Below are positions 25,166 through 33,332 of a stretch of DNA of 39,830 nt, piece after piece. Made by a program: the position numbers and the translations under genes. Every line of letters starts with the position of its first letter. Positions within the stretch are counted from its first letter, which is position 1. The notes under the pieces are model-generated. The model had not been told where the DNA came from. It worked only from the letters and a program-made list of their open reading frames with translations, and did not search any database. Where the stretch lies: positions 1-39,830 of the forward strand of contig JAJFLA010000010.1 of NCBI GenBank assembly GCA_021772935.1. Reading direction: 5' to 3'. This stretch comes from Gammaproteobacteria bacterium. GTDB lineage: Bacteria > Pseudomonadota > Gammaproteobacteria > Xanthomonadales > SZUA-36.

Positions 25166-26890
25166 ATGAGTCGACGGAATTTATCTATCGCACTAACCGG
25201 CAGTGGCGGATCAGGTGTCATGACCACCGGCAATATGTTGCTGGAAGCGGCTGCAGAGGCTGGTTGGTATGGCTTTATGGGTCGTTCCGCCGGACCCCAG
25301 ATCAGGGGTGGGGAGGCCGCTGCACTGATCCGCGTATCGAGTCAGCCGATCGAATCGCCTGACGACAATTTTGATCTGGTGTTGGCCATAGATCCAGGCA
25401 GTATGGGCCGGTTTGTTGCTGAAATACCGTTGCGCACAGACAGTCTCATCATCAGCGATTCAGAAGGTGGACGCAGAAGCAGCTCTCTTCCCGACACACC
25501 TGCTCAATTGCTTGACCTGCCAATGAAGAAGCTGGCAAAAACCGTAAAAGGCGGTCGCCCGAATATGATTGCCCTGGGCGCCATCGCGAAAGTGATCGGG
25601 CTGGCCGAGGCTTCAATATATTCAATACTTGAGAACATGCTGAAATCGAAAGGACCGGATGCACTTAAAGCCAGTTGGGCCTGTGTGCAGGCTGGTTTTG
25701 CCGCCGCACAAGACTTGCCTACTTTGAAGGGGCCACCCATTACTACCGGATCAAGCCGGGAACGCTGGAGTTTTACCGGTAACGAGGCTGCTGGGCTCGG
25801 TGCAGTAAGGGGTGGTATTCGTTTTGTTGCTGCCTATCCCATCACACCGGCCACGGAAGTGCTGGAGTGGCTGGCGGGTTCATTGCCAAAAGTGGGCGGG
25901 GTGTTGGTGCAAGCCGAGGACGAACTCGCTTCAATCAACCAGATTATTGGTGCTTCGTTTGGTGGCAAGCCTGCATTGACTGCAACCTCAGGCCCTGGTC
26001 TTGCTTTAATGACGGAATCAATCGGACTAGCCGTATGTTCGGAAGTGCCGGTCGTTGTATTAGATGTAATGCGTTGTGGCCCATCTACCGGGATCGCAAC
26101 CAAGAGTGAGCAATCGGATCTTAGTATTGCTCTAAATGGTTTGCACGGTGATGCCCCCCACCTGGTACTTGCGCCGACGTCAGTCACGGATTGTGTGTTG
26201 ACGACCCAGTGGGCGGTGCATCTTGCTGAAACATTACAGACTGCCGCCATCGTCTTATCAGACCAGTCACTGGGTCAGACGCGAGCTATCGTGAATCGAC
26301 CAGCGGATATCGCTTTTATGGCAAAACGCCTGGTGCCAGAACAGTTTGATGAGGTTTACAACCGTTATGCCGTTGGGGTGACCGGTGTCTCACCGATGTC
26401 GGTGCCTGGGCAGGCCGGTGGTCAATACACCGCCGATGGATTGGAGCACACCGTGGCGGGCGCACCATCGAGTCTACCTGGTGATCACCTTGCCCAACTT
26501 GAGAAACGTGAGCGCAAGATTACGGCATTCGAATACGGGCAACACTGGGCAGAGCTGGAGGGTAGGGGGTCTACAGCGGTTATTACCTGGGGCTCAACCA
26601 CGGGACCGGTCAGGGAAGCACTAATGCGTTTGCGTGAGACGGGTGAACATGTGCGCCTGATTGCCATGCGTCTGTTGGCGCCTGAAAGACCCGAAGAAAT
26701 GGCCGCGGCACTTGACGGTGTTGAACAACTCCTGGTGGTGGAGCAGAGTCACTCAAAACAGTTTTATCGCTATCTCCGGGCAGCCTATGACTTACCTGCC
26801 GACACCCGGGTTTTTAATCGCCCCGGACCGCTACCGTTTCGCCCTTACGAGATTATTGAGCAGTTGGCTGAATGGAGTGCACAATCATGA
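25166..26890 (+). CDS. korA: 2-Oxoglutarate:ferredoxin oxidoreductase, fused gamma-alpha subunit
   Basis: 574 residues. The N-terminal 190 or so residues are the gamma domain (LTGSGGSGVMTTGNMLLEAAAEAG, RSAGPQIRGGEAA). The rest is the alpha domain (GNEAAGLGAVRGGIRFVAAYPITPATE, TATSGPGLALM, WGSTTGPVREAL). In Thauera and Azoarcus, KorAB oxidises 2-oxoglutarate to succinyl-CoA and reduces the ferredoxin used by benzoyl-CoA reductase, closing the electron cycle with the TCA cycle. The fused gamma-alpha layout agrees with that enzyme. The stop overlaps the start of korB (ATGA). Other 2-oxoacids are possible substrates by sequence alone. Confidence 0.88.
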   Translation: MSRRNLSIALTGSGGSGVMTTGNMLLEAAAEAGWYGFMGRSAGPQIRGGEAAALIRVSSQPIESPDDNFDLVLAIDPGSMGRFVAEIPLRTDSLIISDSEGGRRSSSLPDTPAQLLDLPMKKLAKTVKGGRPNMIALGAIAKVIGLAEASIYSILENMLKSKGPDALKASWACVQAGFAAAQDLPTLKGPPITTGSSRERWSFTGNEAAGLGAVRGGIRFVAAYPITPATEVLEWLAGSLPKVGGVLVQAEDELASINQIIGASFGGKPALTATSGPGLALMTESIGLAVCSEVPVVVLDVMRCGPSTGIATKSEQSDLSIALNGLHGDAPHLVLAPTSVTDCVLTTQWAVHLAETLQTAAIVLSDQSLGQTRAIVNRPADIAFMAKRLVPEQFDEVYNRYAVGVTGVSPMSVPGQAGGQYTADGLEHTVAGAPSSLPGDHLAQLEKRERKITAFEYGQHWAELEGRGSTAVITWGSTTGPVREALMRLRETGEHVRLIAMRLLAPERPEEMAAALDGVEQLLVVEQSHSKQFYRYLRAAYDLPADTRVFNRPGPLPFRPYEIIEQLAEWSAQS

Positions 26891-27726
26891 CGGCCCCTAG
26901 TGCATGTGCGCTGATACAACCCAAGGAATATAAATCCGGGGTGAAACCGGTCTGGTGTCCGGGTTGTGGTGATTTTGGTGTGCTTGGCTCTATTACCAAG
27001 GCGCTTTCCGGTTTGCAGATTCGGCCTGAAAATGCCGCCATCATTTCCGGCATCGGTTGTTCTTCGAGAATGCCGACCTACCTGAGTACCTATGGCTTCC
27101 ATGGTGTGCACGGTCGTGCCCTGGCGCTGGCCACCGGGCTCAAGGTGGCTCGCCCGGATCTGACCGTGATTGCAACCGGCGGCGATGGCGACGGATTCTC
27201 CATTGGTGGCAACCATTTTATGCATACTTGTCGACGCAATCCCGACATGACCTATATCGTGATGGATAACCAGGTCTATGGCATGACCAAAGGTCAGGCG
27301 TCGCCGACGACCGAACCGAATTGGGAAAAAGGCAAGCTCACCCCGGGTGGAACGGGTATCAATCCATTCCAGCCATTGGTGATTGCGCTGGCATCCGGCG
27401 CCAACTTTATCGCGCGCTGTTCCAGTGCCGATTCAAATGGTACCGCCAGAGTTATTATGGAAGCGATCAGGCATCCTGGTTTCTCCTTGGTGCAGATACT
27501 CAGCCCCTGTGTGACCTTTCGACCGGAACAACGTGAGTGGAAAAATATGCTGATACCTGCGCCTGTTGTTGCAACCTCTGACCCGGCCCAGGCGGCACGT
27601 CGCTTGTTGACGGATGAAGGACTTTTTACCGGGATACTTTATGTGGGCAATCGGCCCGCTTACCAGCCAACACTTGAAGCGAGTATCGATGATGTTGCCA
27701 AGCTAGATGAGGAGTTCCAGTTATGA
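26887..27726 (+). CDS. korB: 2-Oxoglutarate:ferredoxin oxidoreductase, beta (TPP) subunit
   Basis: 279 residues from the ATG at 26887 that overlaps the korA TGA. It has the cysteine motif VWCPGCGDFGVL, another Cys in GIGCSSRMP, and the thiamine pyrophosphate site GDGDGFSIGGNHFMHTCRRN. These are standard for beta subunits of 2-oxoacid:ferredoxin oxidoreductases. With korA it makes the reduced ferredoxin for BcrCBAD. An alternative start 15 bases upstream is less likely. Its stop overlaps the next gene (ATGA), so korA, korB and the ferritin-like gene are coupled. Confidence 0.9.
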   Translation: MTAPSACALIQPKEYKSGVKPVWCPGCGDFGVLGSITKALSGLQIRPENAAIISGIGCSSRMPTYLSTYGFHGVHGRALALATGLKVARPDLTVIATGGDGDGFSIGGNHFMHTCRRNPDMTYIVMDNQVYGMTKGQASPTTEPNWEKGKLTPGGTGINPFQPLVIALASGANFIARCSSADSNGTARVIMEAIRHPGFSLVQILSPCVTFRPEQREWKNMLIPAPVVATSDPAQAARRLLTDEGLFTGILYVGNRPAYQPTLEASIDDVAKLDEEFQL

Positions 27727-28259
27727 GTGACAGTATTAACAATCCAGCGCGTACTATTGGCAGCACCGAGGAGTTGCTGGCCTATTCGCTTGCACTTGAA
27801 ACAGAAGCAGTTGAGCGTTTTAACGATCTTGCAGACCAGATGGAAACGCACCACAACTATGAGGTTGCTGATTTATTCCGAAAACTTGCAAAAATTGAGG
27901 GTTTACATATAGAAAATGTCAACCAGGCTGCCACGGGTAAACAATTACCCAGTCTGTTGGCCTGGGAATTTGAGTGGGATGATGGTGAGTCTCCGGAAGG
28001 CGGAGCGATGCAGGACGCACATTACCTGATGCAGCCCTGGCATGCGATTGAACTGGCGATGCAGGGAGAAAAACGTGCGGTCGCTTTTTTTCGTCATGTG
28101 GCCGAAACCACGAGTGACGACAAGGTGCTGAAAATGGCACTGGAGCTCGTCGAAGAGGAGGAAGAACACGTGGCGTTGTTGCAGCAATGGCAAGAACGCT
28201 TCCCCAAACCGGACGACGGCTGGGATGAAGATCTCGATCCACCCGCCATGTTGGAGTAA
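27723..28259 (+). CDS. Ferritin-like (rubrerythrin-type) diiron protein
   Basis: 178 residues forming a four-helix bundle with likely diiron ligands: Glu26 or 28 (LETEAVERF), Glu59 and His62 (IEGLH), Glu110 (AIELA), and Glu in EEEEEH with His149. There is no C-terminal rubredoxin Cys4 site, so it is an erythrin-like short form. It sits between korB and had with a 4-base overlap and a 5-base gap, so it is part of the catabolic operon. Removing peroxide or oxygen to protect the oxygen-sensitive reductase and ferredoxin is a reasonable role, inferred only. The acidic C-terminus DDGWDEDLD is notable. Confidence 0.8.
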   Translation: MSDSINNPARTIGSTEELLAYSLALETEAVERFNDLADQMETHHNYEVADLFRKLAKIEGLHIENVNQAATGKQLPSLLAWEFEWDDGESPEGGAMQDAHYLMQPWHAIELAMQGEKRAVAFFRHVAETTSDDKVLKMALELVEEEEEHVALLQQWQERFPKPDDGWDEDLDPPAMLE

Positions 28260-28264
28260 AAACA

Positions 28265-29332
28265 ATGAGTTATAAGATTAAGCGTTGGGAGATGAGATCG
28301 GCTGGTGAGCCGTTGACAGAAACCGAGATCAGCCTGGATAGCCCAGGTGAGGGTCAGGTCCTGGTAGAGGTAGCGGGTTGTGGTGTTTGCCATACCGACC
28401 TGGGCTTTTATTATGATGGCGTACGTACCCGGCATCCATTGCCGTTGACCCTGGGTCATGAAATCTCCGGCCGTGTTATTGCCACCGGTGTGGGTGCCGA
28501 GTCGTGGCAGGACAAAGCAGTGATCATTCCCGCGGTCATGCCTTGTGGTGAGTGCGATGTGTGTCAGCGCGGACTGGGCAATATCTGTAGTAAGCAACTG
28601 ATGCCGGGCAACGACATGCACGGTGGTTTCGCCAGTCACATCGAGGTTCCTGCACACGGACTTTGTCCGGTTGATGAGCAGCGTTTGTCAGCGGTTGGTC
28701 TTAACCTGGCCGATGTTTCGGTGCTGGCAGACGCCGTCACGACACCTTACCAGTCTGCGGCGCAACTTGATATTCAGCCCGGTGATCTGGCCATCGTGGT
28801 CGGTGTCGGCGGTGTCGGCGGTTACGCAGTACAGATTGCCAGTGCAATGGGTGCAAAAGTTGTGGCGATTGATGTGGTGCAGGATAAACTTGAAAGTCTT
28901 GTTGATTATGGTGCTGACCTGATCCTGAACACACGGGATATCAGCGGTCGGGAATTAAAAAAAGCGGTGAAAACGTTTGCCAAAGAAAACGGCTTACGCC
29001 AGACAGAATGGAAGATACTTGAATGCTCTGGTACCGGAGCCGGGCAAAAAACTGCCTATGGTCTGCTGACATTCGGTGCCAGATTGGCAGTTGTCGGTTT
29101 TACCATGGACAAAGTAGAAGTTCGATTATCCAATTTGATGGCATTTCATGCCCAGGCAGTCGGAAACTGGGGCTGTCTGCCCGAGTTTTACCCACCAGCG
29201 CTGGAGTTGGTGTTGGATGGAAAAATTTCTATGAAACCATTTATCCGCCAGTTCCCTCTGGCGCAAATCAACGACGTGTTCACGGCATCGCACGCGCATG
29301 AGATAGATCAGCGGCCGGTGTTGGTGCCCTAA
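28265..29332 (+). CDS. had: 6-Hydroxycyclohex-1-ene-1-carbonyl-CoA dehydrogenase
   Basis: Zinc-type medium-chain dehydrogenase, 355 residues (Thauera Had is about 368). Catalytic zinc residues are in [11 protein letters not shown] and LGHEISG; the structural-zinc cysteines are in [15 protein letters not shown]. The Rossmann motif is [12 protein letters not shown]. It oxidises the Dch product with NAD to 6-oxocyclohex-1-ene-1-carbonyl-CoA, the substrate of Oah. It has GGAG before the ATG and follows the ferritin-like gene by 5 bp. A degenerate palindromic repeat begins 4 bp after its stop. Confidence 0.92.
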   Translation: MSYKIKRWEMRSAGEPLTETEISLDSPGEGQVLVEVAGCGVCHTDLGFYYDGVRTRHPLPLTLGHEISGRVIATGVGAESWQDKAVIIPAVMPCGECDVCQRGLGNICSKQLMPGNDMHGGFASHIEVPAHGLCPVDEQRLSAVGLNLADVSVLADAVTTPYQSAAQLDIQPGDLAIVVGVGGVGGYAVQIASAMGAKVVAIDVVQDKLESLVDYGADLILNTRDISGRELKKAVKTFAKENGLRQTEWKILECSGTGAGQKTAYGLLTFGARLAVVGFTMDKVEVRLSNLMAFHAQAVGNWGCLPEFYPPALELVLDGKISMKPFIRQFPLAQINDVFTASHAHEIDQRPVLVP

Positions 29333-29335
29333 CAA

Positions 29336-29405
29336 GGATCGGATTCAAATGCGGCACACAGTTATCAAGTATCATACGGCGCCAAGCGAATTGGAGTCCG
29401 ACCCC
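29336..29405. repeat. Palindromic repeat, subfamily B, degenerate copy 3
   Basis: 70 bp with worn arms (GGATCGGATTCAAATGC and GCGAATTGGAGTCCGACCCC) and a recognisable subfamily B centre (CACACAGTTATCAAGTATCATACGGCG). It fills nearly the whole 85-bp gap between had and the regulator gene, leaving little room for a separate promoter. Confidence 0.8.
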
Positions 29406-29417
29406 GATTAGGTCAAC

Positions 29418-30341
29418 ATGACAAAAACTGAAACAGACACCGTTGAAGAATTGCTGCAAGAGCTTGGCTGCAAAGTCAGGGCACTTCGCGCAGGTCGTGG
29501 CATGACACGTAAAATGCTTGCGGCAGATTCAGCTGTTTCAGAGCGTTACCTTGCACAATTGGAGCAGGGTAAGGGCAATATATCGATTGGTTTATTGCAA
29601 CGCGTAGCGAAAGCCTTGCGCGCTGATCTTGGTGAGTTGCTGCGTAGTGGTAATGAGGTTACCGCGGAGCAGGTTCTGATCAATGAACTGATTCAGCGTC
29701 TGGATAGCGACGATCAGCATCGTGCCCTGCAATTGTTATATCAAAATTTCTCCGCCCGCCAGGATTGCAGTCGAATCGCATTGGTTGGCATGCGGGGTGC
29801 AGGTAAAACCAGCCTCGGCAGCCGCCTGGCACAACACCTTGATGTACCCTTTGTGCAACTGGTGACGGAAATCGAGACACTGGGTGGTATGCCGGTTGCA
29901 GAAATTCTGTCCCTGTCGGGGCAGGATGGCTATCGTCGTCTGGAAGAGAAAGCCTTATTCGATGTGTTGGCACGCCTGGACGAATGCATTATTGAAACCG
30001 GCGGCAGTATCGTTTCCGAAACTGGCTTGTTCAACGTGCTGCTGACCACCTGTCACGTCGTCTGGATCAAGACCTCACCTGAAGAACATATGCAAAGGGT
30101 CATCGATCAAGGTGATCTGAGACCAATGGACAGCAACGTTGATGCGATGGCTGATCTGCGTCGCATCCTTGATGCCCGCGAACCTTTTTATGCCCAGTCA
30201 CATGCCACTATAGACACCTCGGGCAGCAGGTTGGAAGAGAGTTATAGGCAACTGGTCGCCAGTGTTCAGGGGAATGATCAGGGGTCAGATTCAAATACGG
30301 CCAACAGCAACCAGCAACCAGACAGTGCCAAACGCATTTGA
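29418..30341 (+). CDS. BzdR/BoxR-type transcriptional regulator (XRE HTH + shikimate-kinase-like domain)
   Basis: 307 residues with an XRE-type helix-turn-helix (about 18-75, MTRKMLAADSAVSERYLAQLEQGKGN). A linker leads to a shikimate-kinase-like domain with P-loop GMRGAGKTS (124-132). This two-domain build is specific to BzdR and BoxR, which repress benzoate genes and respond to benzoyl-CoA bound by the kinase-like domain. Linked to an anaerobic bcr set, it is more likely BzdR-like. It has an AGG ribosome site 5 bases before the ATG. The last 19 residues (from GSDSN at 289) and the stop codon come from a palindromic repeat. The natural end was probably near VASVQG. Confidence 0.88.
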   Translation: MTKTETDTVEELLQELGCKVRALRAGRGMTRKMLAADSAVSERYLAQLEQGKGNISIGLLQRVAKALRADLGELLRSGNEVTAEQVLINELIQRLDSDDQHRALQLLYQNFSARQDCSRIALVGMRGAGKTSLGSRLAQHLDVPFVQLVTEIETLGGMPVAEILSLSGQDGYRRLEEKALFDVLARLDECIIETGGSIVSETGLFNVLLTTCHVVWIKTSPEEHMQRVIDQGDLRPMDSNVDAMADLRRILDAREPFYAQSHATIDTSGSRLEESYRQLVASVQGNDQGSDSNTANSNQQPDSAKRI

Positions 30342-30351
30342 GTCTGACCCC
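30281..30351. repeat. Palindromic repeat, subfamily B-like, copy 4 (overlaps regulator 3' end)
   Basis: 71 bp with arms GGGGTCAGATTCAAATAC and GCATTTGAGTCTGACCCC. Its left arm and centre are read in frame by the regulator gene, and the TGA stop (30339-30341) is part of the right arm (CATTTGAGTC). The centre (GCCAACAGCAACCAGCAACC) differs from the other B copies. Confidence 0.9.
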
Positions 30352-30448
30352 GGTCCGGTGCGGAGACTCAGAGCACATGTTTTCTGGACTTACCGTAGTT
30401 GCGCAGGGTATCTTTTTTTGCTCGGGCCACTAAAGCTGGAAGTAACCT

Positions 30449-31891
30449 ATGAAAATGATTTGGAATAAGCTAATAAGAAAGCACTTGAGTGCTTTGATAC
30501 TGGCTACCACAATGATAAGCCTGTTCGCTACACCACTGGCTGCAACCACTATAGGCATTGACGACCTGTCTACTGACGAGCAGTTATCCGAAGACATTCT
30601 GCGTGAATTGGTGGGGTTTGAAAGCACTGTCGAGCGTCCGGGAGAGATCAGCAAGGCGCTGCAAGCCATGGCGAAGCGTTTGTCTGAGGCCGGTTTTCCA
30701 GACGAAGATATCCAACTGGTCGAACCAGCTGACGACCGTTACGGAATGGTGGTTCGTTACCGTGGAATCGCCACAAAACGACCACTACTGCTGCTCGCGC
30801 ACATTGACGTTGTTACCGCCACACCGGACGCTTGGGCTTTCCCGCCCTTCAGTCTTGGGAAAAAGGATAACTACTATGTCGGCCGGGGCACGGAAGACAA
30901 CAAGGCTGGTGTTACTCAAATCATTAGTAATTTTATCCGCCTGAGACAAGAGGGCTGGGTACCCAACCGTGATTTAGTTGCGGCTATTTCCGGTGATGAA
31001 GAAACGACGGGTATCGTGGCGAAGTGGTTCGCCAATGAAGGGCGGAATCTGATTGATGCTGAATACGCCATCAATTCGGATGCTGGCGGCGGTGAATATG
31101 ACGAAGCAGGTCAGCGTAAGGCTTTCTGGATACAGACCAGTGAGAAGCTCTACCAGACCTATGAATTGACTGCCACCAATGAGGGCGGCCACAGCTCGCT
31201 TCCGCGACCGGACAATGCGATTCAGAATCTGGCTGTTGCCATTACGCGATTAGCAAAGCACCAATTTCCGGTGATCCTGAACGACAGTACCAGAATGCAG
31301 TTGCGGCGTTCAGCTTCATTGTATCCCGACAAGATTGCGCGCGATATGTTGACGCTGGCAGAGGATGAAAACGACCATGCCGCCGCGCAACGATTGTCGA
31401 GTGCCGAGCCTGCTTTTAACGCAATGCTGCACACCACTTGCACCCCCACCATGCTCAGTGGTGGTCATGCAGAGAACGCGTTGCCACGTGACGCCAGCGT
31501 AACAATTAACTGTCGAATTTTACCTGGCACGAAAGCGATTGAAATTGAACAGGTTATTTCCCGTTTGAGCAATGATCTGGATATTGGCATTAATATCATT
31601 TATCAGGGATTGGCCAGCGGACCTTCTGATTTACCGGCTGCTTTTCTTGAGGGCATCGAATCGCTGGTTGAGGAACGCTGGGGAGATGTTGCCGTGATTC
31701 CAAAAATGTCCACGGGTGCTACTGATGGTTTGTTTTACCGTAATGCCGGAATACCTGTTTATGGTGTTGGTACGCTCTTTAGTAAGCCCAGTGATTGGCG
31801 TGCCCATGGGCTTGATGAAAGAATTGGCATTCGTGACTTCCACGAATCCGTGGCGTTCTGGTACCAATTACTCAAAACCATGGCGCATTGA
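30449..31891 (+). CDS. Exported M20-family zinc peptidase
   Basis: 480 residues with an N-terminal signal peptide (SALILATTMISLFATPLAA), so periplasmic. M20 metal and catalytic motifs: LLAHIDVVTA (His and Asp), GRGTEDNKAG (bridging Asp), SGDEETTG (catalytic Glu plus ligand), NSDAGG, and a late His in RAHGLDERIGI. The middle dimerisation domain carries NEGGHSSLPRPDNAI. The family cleaves dipeptides, N-acyl amino acids or carbamoyl compounds. With the exported amidohydrolase 66 bp downstream in the same direction, it looks like part of a peptide-scavenging unit. Confidence 0.9.
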   Translation: MKMIWNKLIRKHLSALILATTMISLFATPLAATTIGIDDLSTDEQLSEDILRELVGFESTVERPGEISKALQAMAKRLSEAGFPDEDIQLVEPADDRYGMVVRYRGIATKRPLLLLAHIDVVTATPDAWAFPPFSLGKKDNYYVGRGTEDNKAGVTQIISNFIRLRQEGWVPNRDLVAAISGDEETTGIVAKWFANEGRNLIDAEYAINSDAGGGEYDEAGQRKAFWIQTSEKLYQTYELTATNEGGHSSLPRPDNAIQNLAVAITRLAKHQFPVILNDSTRMQLRRSASLYPDKIARDMLTLAEDENDHAAAQRLSSAEPAFNAMLHTTCTPTMLSGGHAENALPRDASVTINCRILPGTKAIEIEQVISRLSNDLDIGINIIYQGLASGPSDLPAAFLEGIESLVEERWGDVAVIPKMSTGATDGLFYRNAGIPVYGVGTLFSKPSDWRAHGLDERIGIRDFHESVAFWYQLLKTMAH

Positions 31892-31957
31892 ATATGGTCA
31901 GGGCTTGGCAGATTGGCTTATCATGTTCCGTCTAACGCAAGCTAGCAGGTAATTTAC

Positions 31958-33250
31958 ATGCCAATATTCAATCAATTATCTTTAAAAGTATCAGCAGTTC
32001 TCGTGGTTTCTTTGTTGTCAGTTGGCACATCCGGTGCGGATGATCTGTTATACGTGCGAGCAGGTACATTGATTGATGTTCAAACGGACCAGCTACGCCG
32101 TGACCAGGTCATCACCATTCGAGGCGAACGTATTGAGCGCGTTGATGATGCCAAGGACATCAATATTGAACCCAATGCGAGGCTGATTGACCTCGGAGAC
32201 GCATATGTCATGCCGGGCTTGATTGAGTTGCACACCCATCTGACCGGTGATCATCGATATCATGGTTATGAAGGGTTGCAGTTTTCGGTGCCAAGGGAAA
32301 CCCTGTTTGGCGTCACCAATGCGCTGAAAACTTTGAATGCTGGATTCACGACGGTACGAAATGTAGGGGCAGCGGGCTATTCGGATGTTGCTTTACGTGA
32401 CGCGATCAACGCCGGTGAGATCGATGGACCGCGCTTGCGTGTATCGGGACCGGCTCTCGGTATGACTGGCGGTCATTGTGACAATAACCTGTTACCGGTC
32501 GAGTATGGTGTTCGTGCAGGTGGTATAGCAGACGGACCCTGGGCAATTCGTGCCAAAGTGCGTGAAATCGTTAAGTACGGAGCCGATTTGATCAAGTTTT
32601 GTGCCACCGGTGGCGTGTTATCAAAAGGTGACAGCGTTGGTGGTCAGCAATACACCTTTGAAGAAATGAAAGCACTTGTTGATGAAGCACACATGCATGA
32701 ACGTAAAGTTGCGGCGCATGCTCATGGTGCTGAGGGCATCAAAACTGCAATCAGGGCAGGTGTCGATTCCATCGAACATGCCAGTCTGATCGATGACGAG
32801 GGCATCAAGCTTGCCCGAAAAAACGGAACTTACCTGGTGATGGATATTTACAACGATACTTTTATTCTGGAGCACGGCGCATCAGTAGGTATGCTGCCGG
32901 AGTCGTTGGAAAAAGAACGCATGATTGGTCAACTGCAACGAGACAATCATAAAAAGGCATTTGAGGCGGGTGTCAAAATGGCCTTTGGCAGCGATGGTGC
33001 AGTTTACCCGCACGGTGATAATGGCAAGCAGTTTTTTTATATGGTCAAATATGGCATGACACCAATGCAGGCTCTGCAGGCGGCGACCATTCATGCCGCA
33101 GACTTGCTCGGTTGGTCCAATGATGTAGGTACAATAACCCCTGGTTTTTATGCCGATATTGTTGCGGTTAAACGGAATCCACTGGACGATATTACTGTGA
33201 TGGAGAACGTCAGTTTTGTCATGAAAGGGGGCAAGGTCTACAAGCAATAA
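31958..33250 (+). CDS. Exported amidohydrolase (imidazolonepropionase/prolidase-like)
   Basis: 430 residues with a signal peptide (VSAVLVVSLLSVGTSGAD). Binuclear-metal amidohydrolase features: MPGLIELHTHL (first two His), the carbamylated Lys in LIKFCATGGV, AAHAHG, DSIEHAS and FGSDGAVYPHGDNG (catalytic Asp). This subfamily includes secreted Xaa-Pro and Xaa-Arg dipeptidases and other cyclic-amide hydrolases of marine bacteria; the exact substrate is unknown. The gene is followed 8 bp later by a palindromic repeat. Confidence 0.88.
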   Translation: MPIFNQLSLKVSAVLVVSLLSVGTSGADDLLYVRAGTLIDVQTDQLRRDQVITIRGERIERVDDAKDINIEPNARLIDLGDAYVMPGLIELHTHLTGDHRYHGYEGLQFSVPRETLFGVTNALKTLNAGFTTVRNVGAAGYSDVALRDAINAGEIDGPRLRVSGPALGMTGGHCDNNLLPVEYGVRAGGIADGPWAIRAKVREIVKYGADLIKFCATGGVLSKGDSVGGQQYTFEEMKALVDEAHMHERKVAAHAHGAEGIKTAIRAGVDSIEHASLIDDEGIKLARKNGTYLVMDIYNDTFILEHGASVGMLPESLEKERMIGQLQRDNHKKAFEAGVKMAFGSDGAVYPHGDNGKQFFYMVKYGMTPMQALQAATIHAADLLGWSNDVGTITPGFYADIVAVKRNPLDDITVMENVSFVMKGGKVYKQ

Positions 33251-33258
33251 ATCAGTCA

Positions 33259-33329
33259 GGGGTCAGATTCAAATGCGGCATGCAGTAGCTGGAAATCACA
33301 CAGCATCAAACGCATTTGAGTCCGACCCC
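33259..33329. repeat. Palindromic repeat, subfamily B-like, copy 5
   Basis: 71 bp with arms GGGGTCAGATTCAAATGC and GCATTTGAGTCCGACCCC. It lies between the convergent amidohydrolase and TPR-sulfotransferase genes, 3 bp from the stop codon of the latter, and could serve both as a terminator-like hairpin. This is the last copy seen in the window. Confidence 0.9.
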
Positions 33330-33332
33330 GGA

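Noticed and set aside
10983-33329. Regular direct or inverted repeats as a CRISPR array
   Set aside because: Copies are scattered between genes at kilobase distances, are palindromic over 18-bp arms, and have no unique spacers or cas genes.
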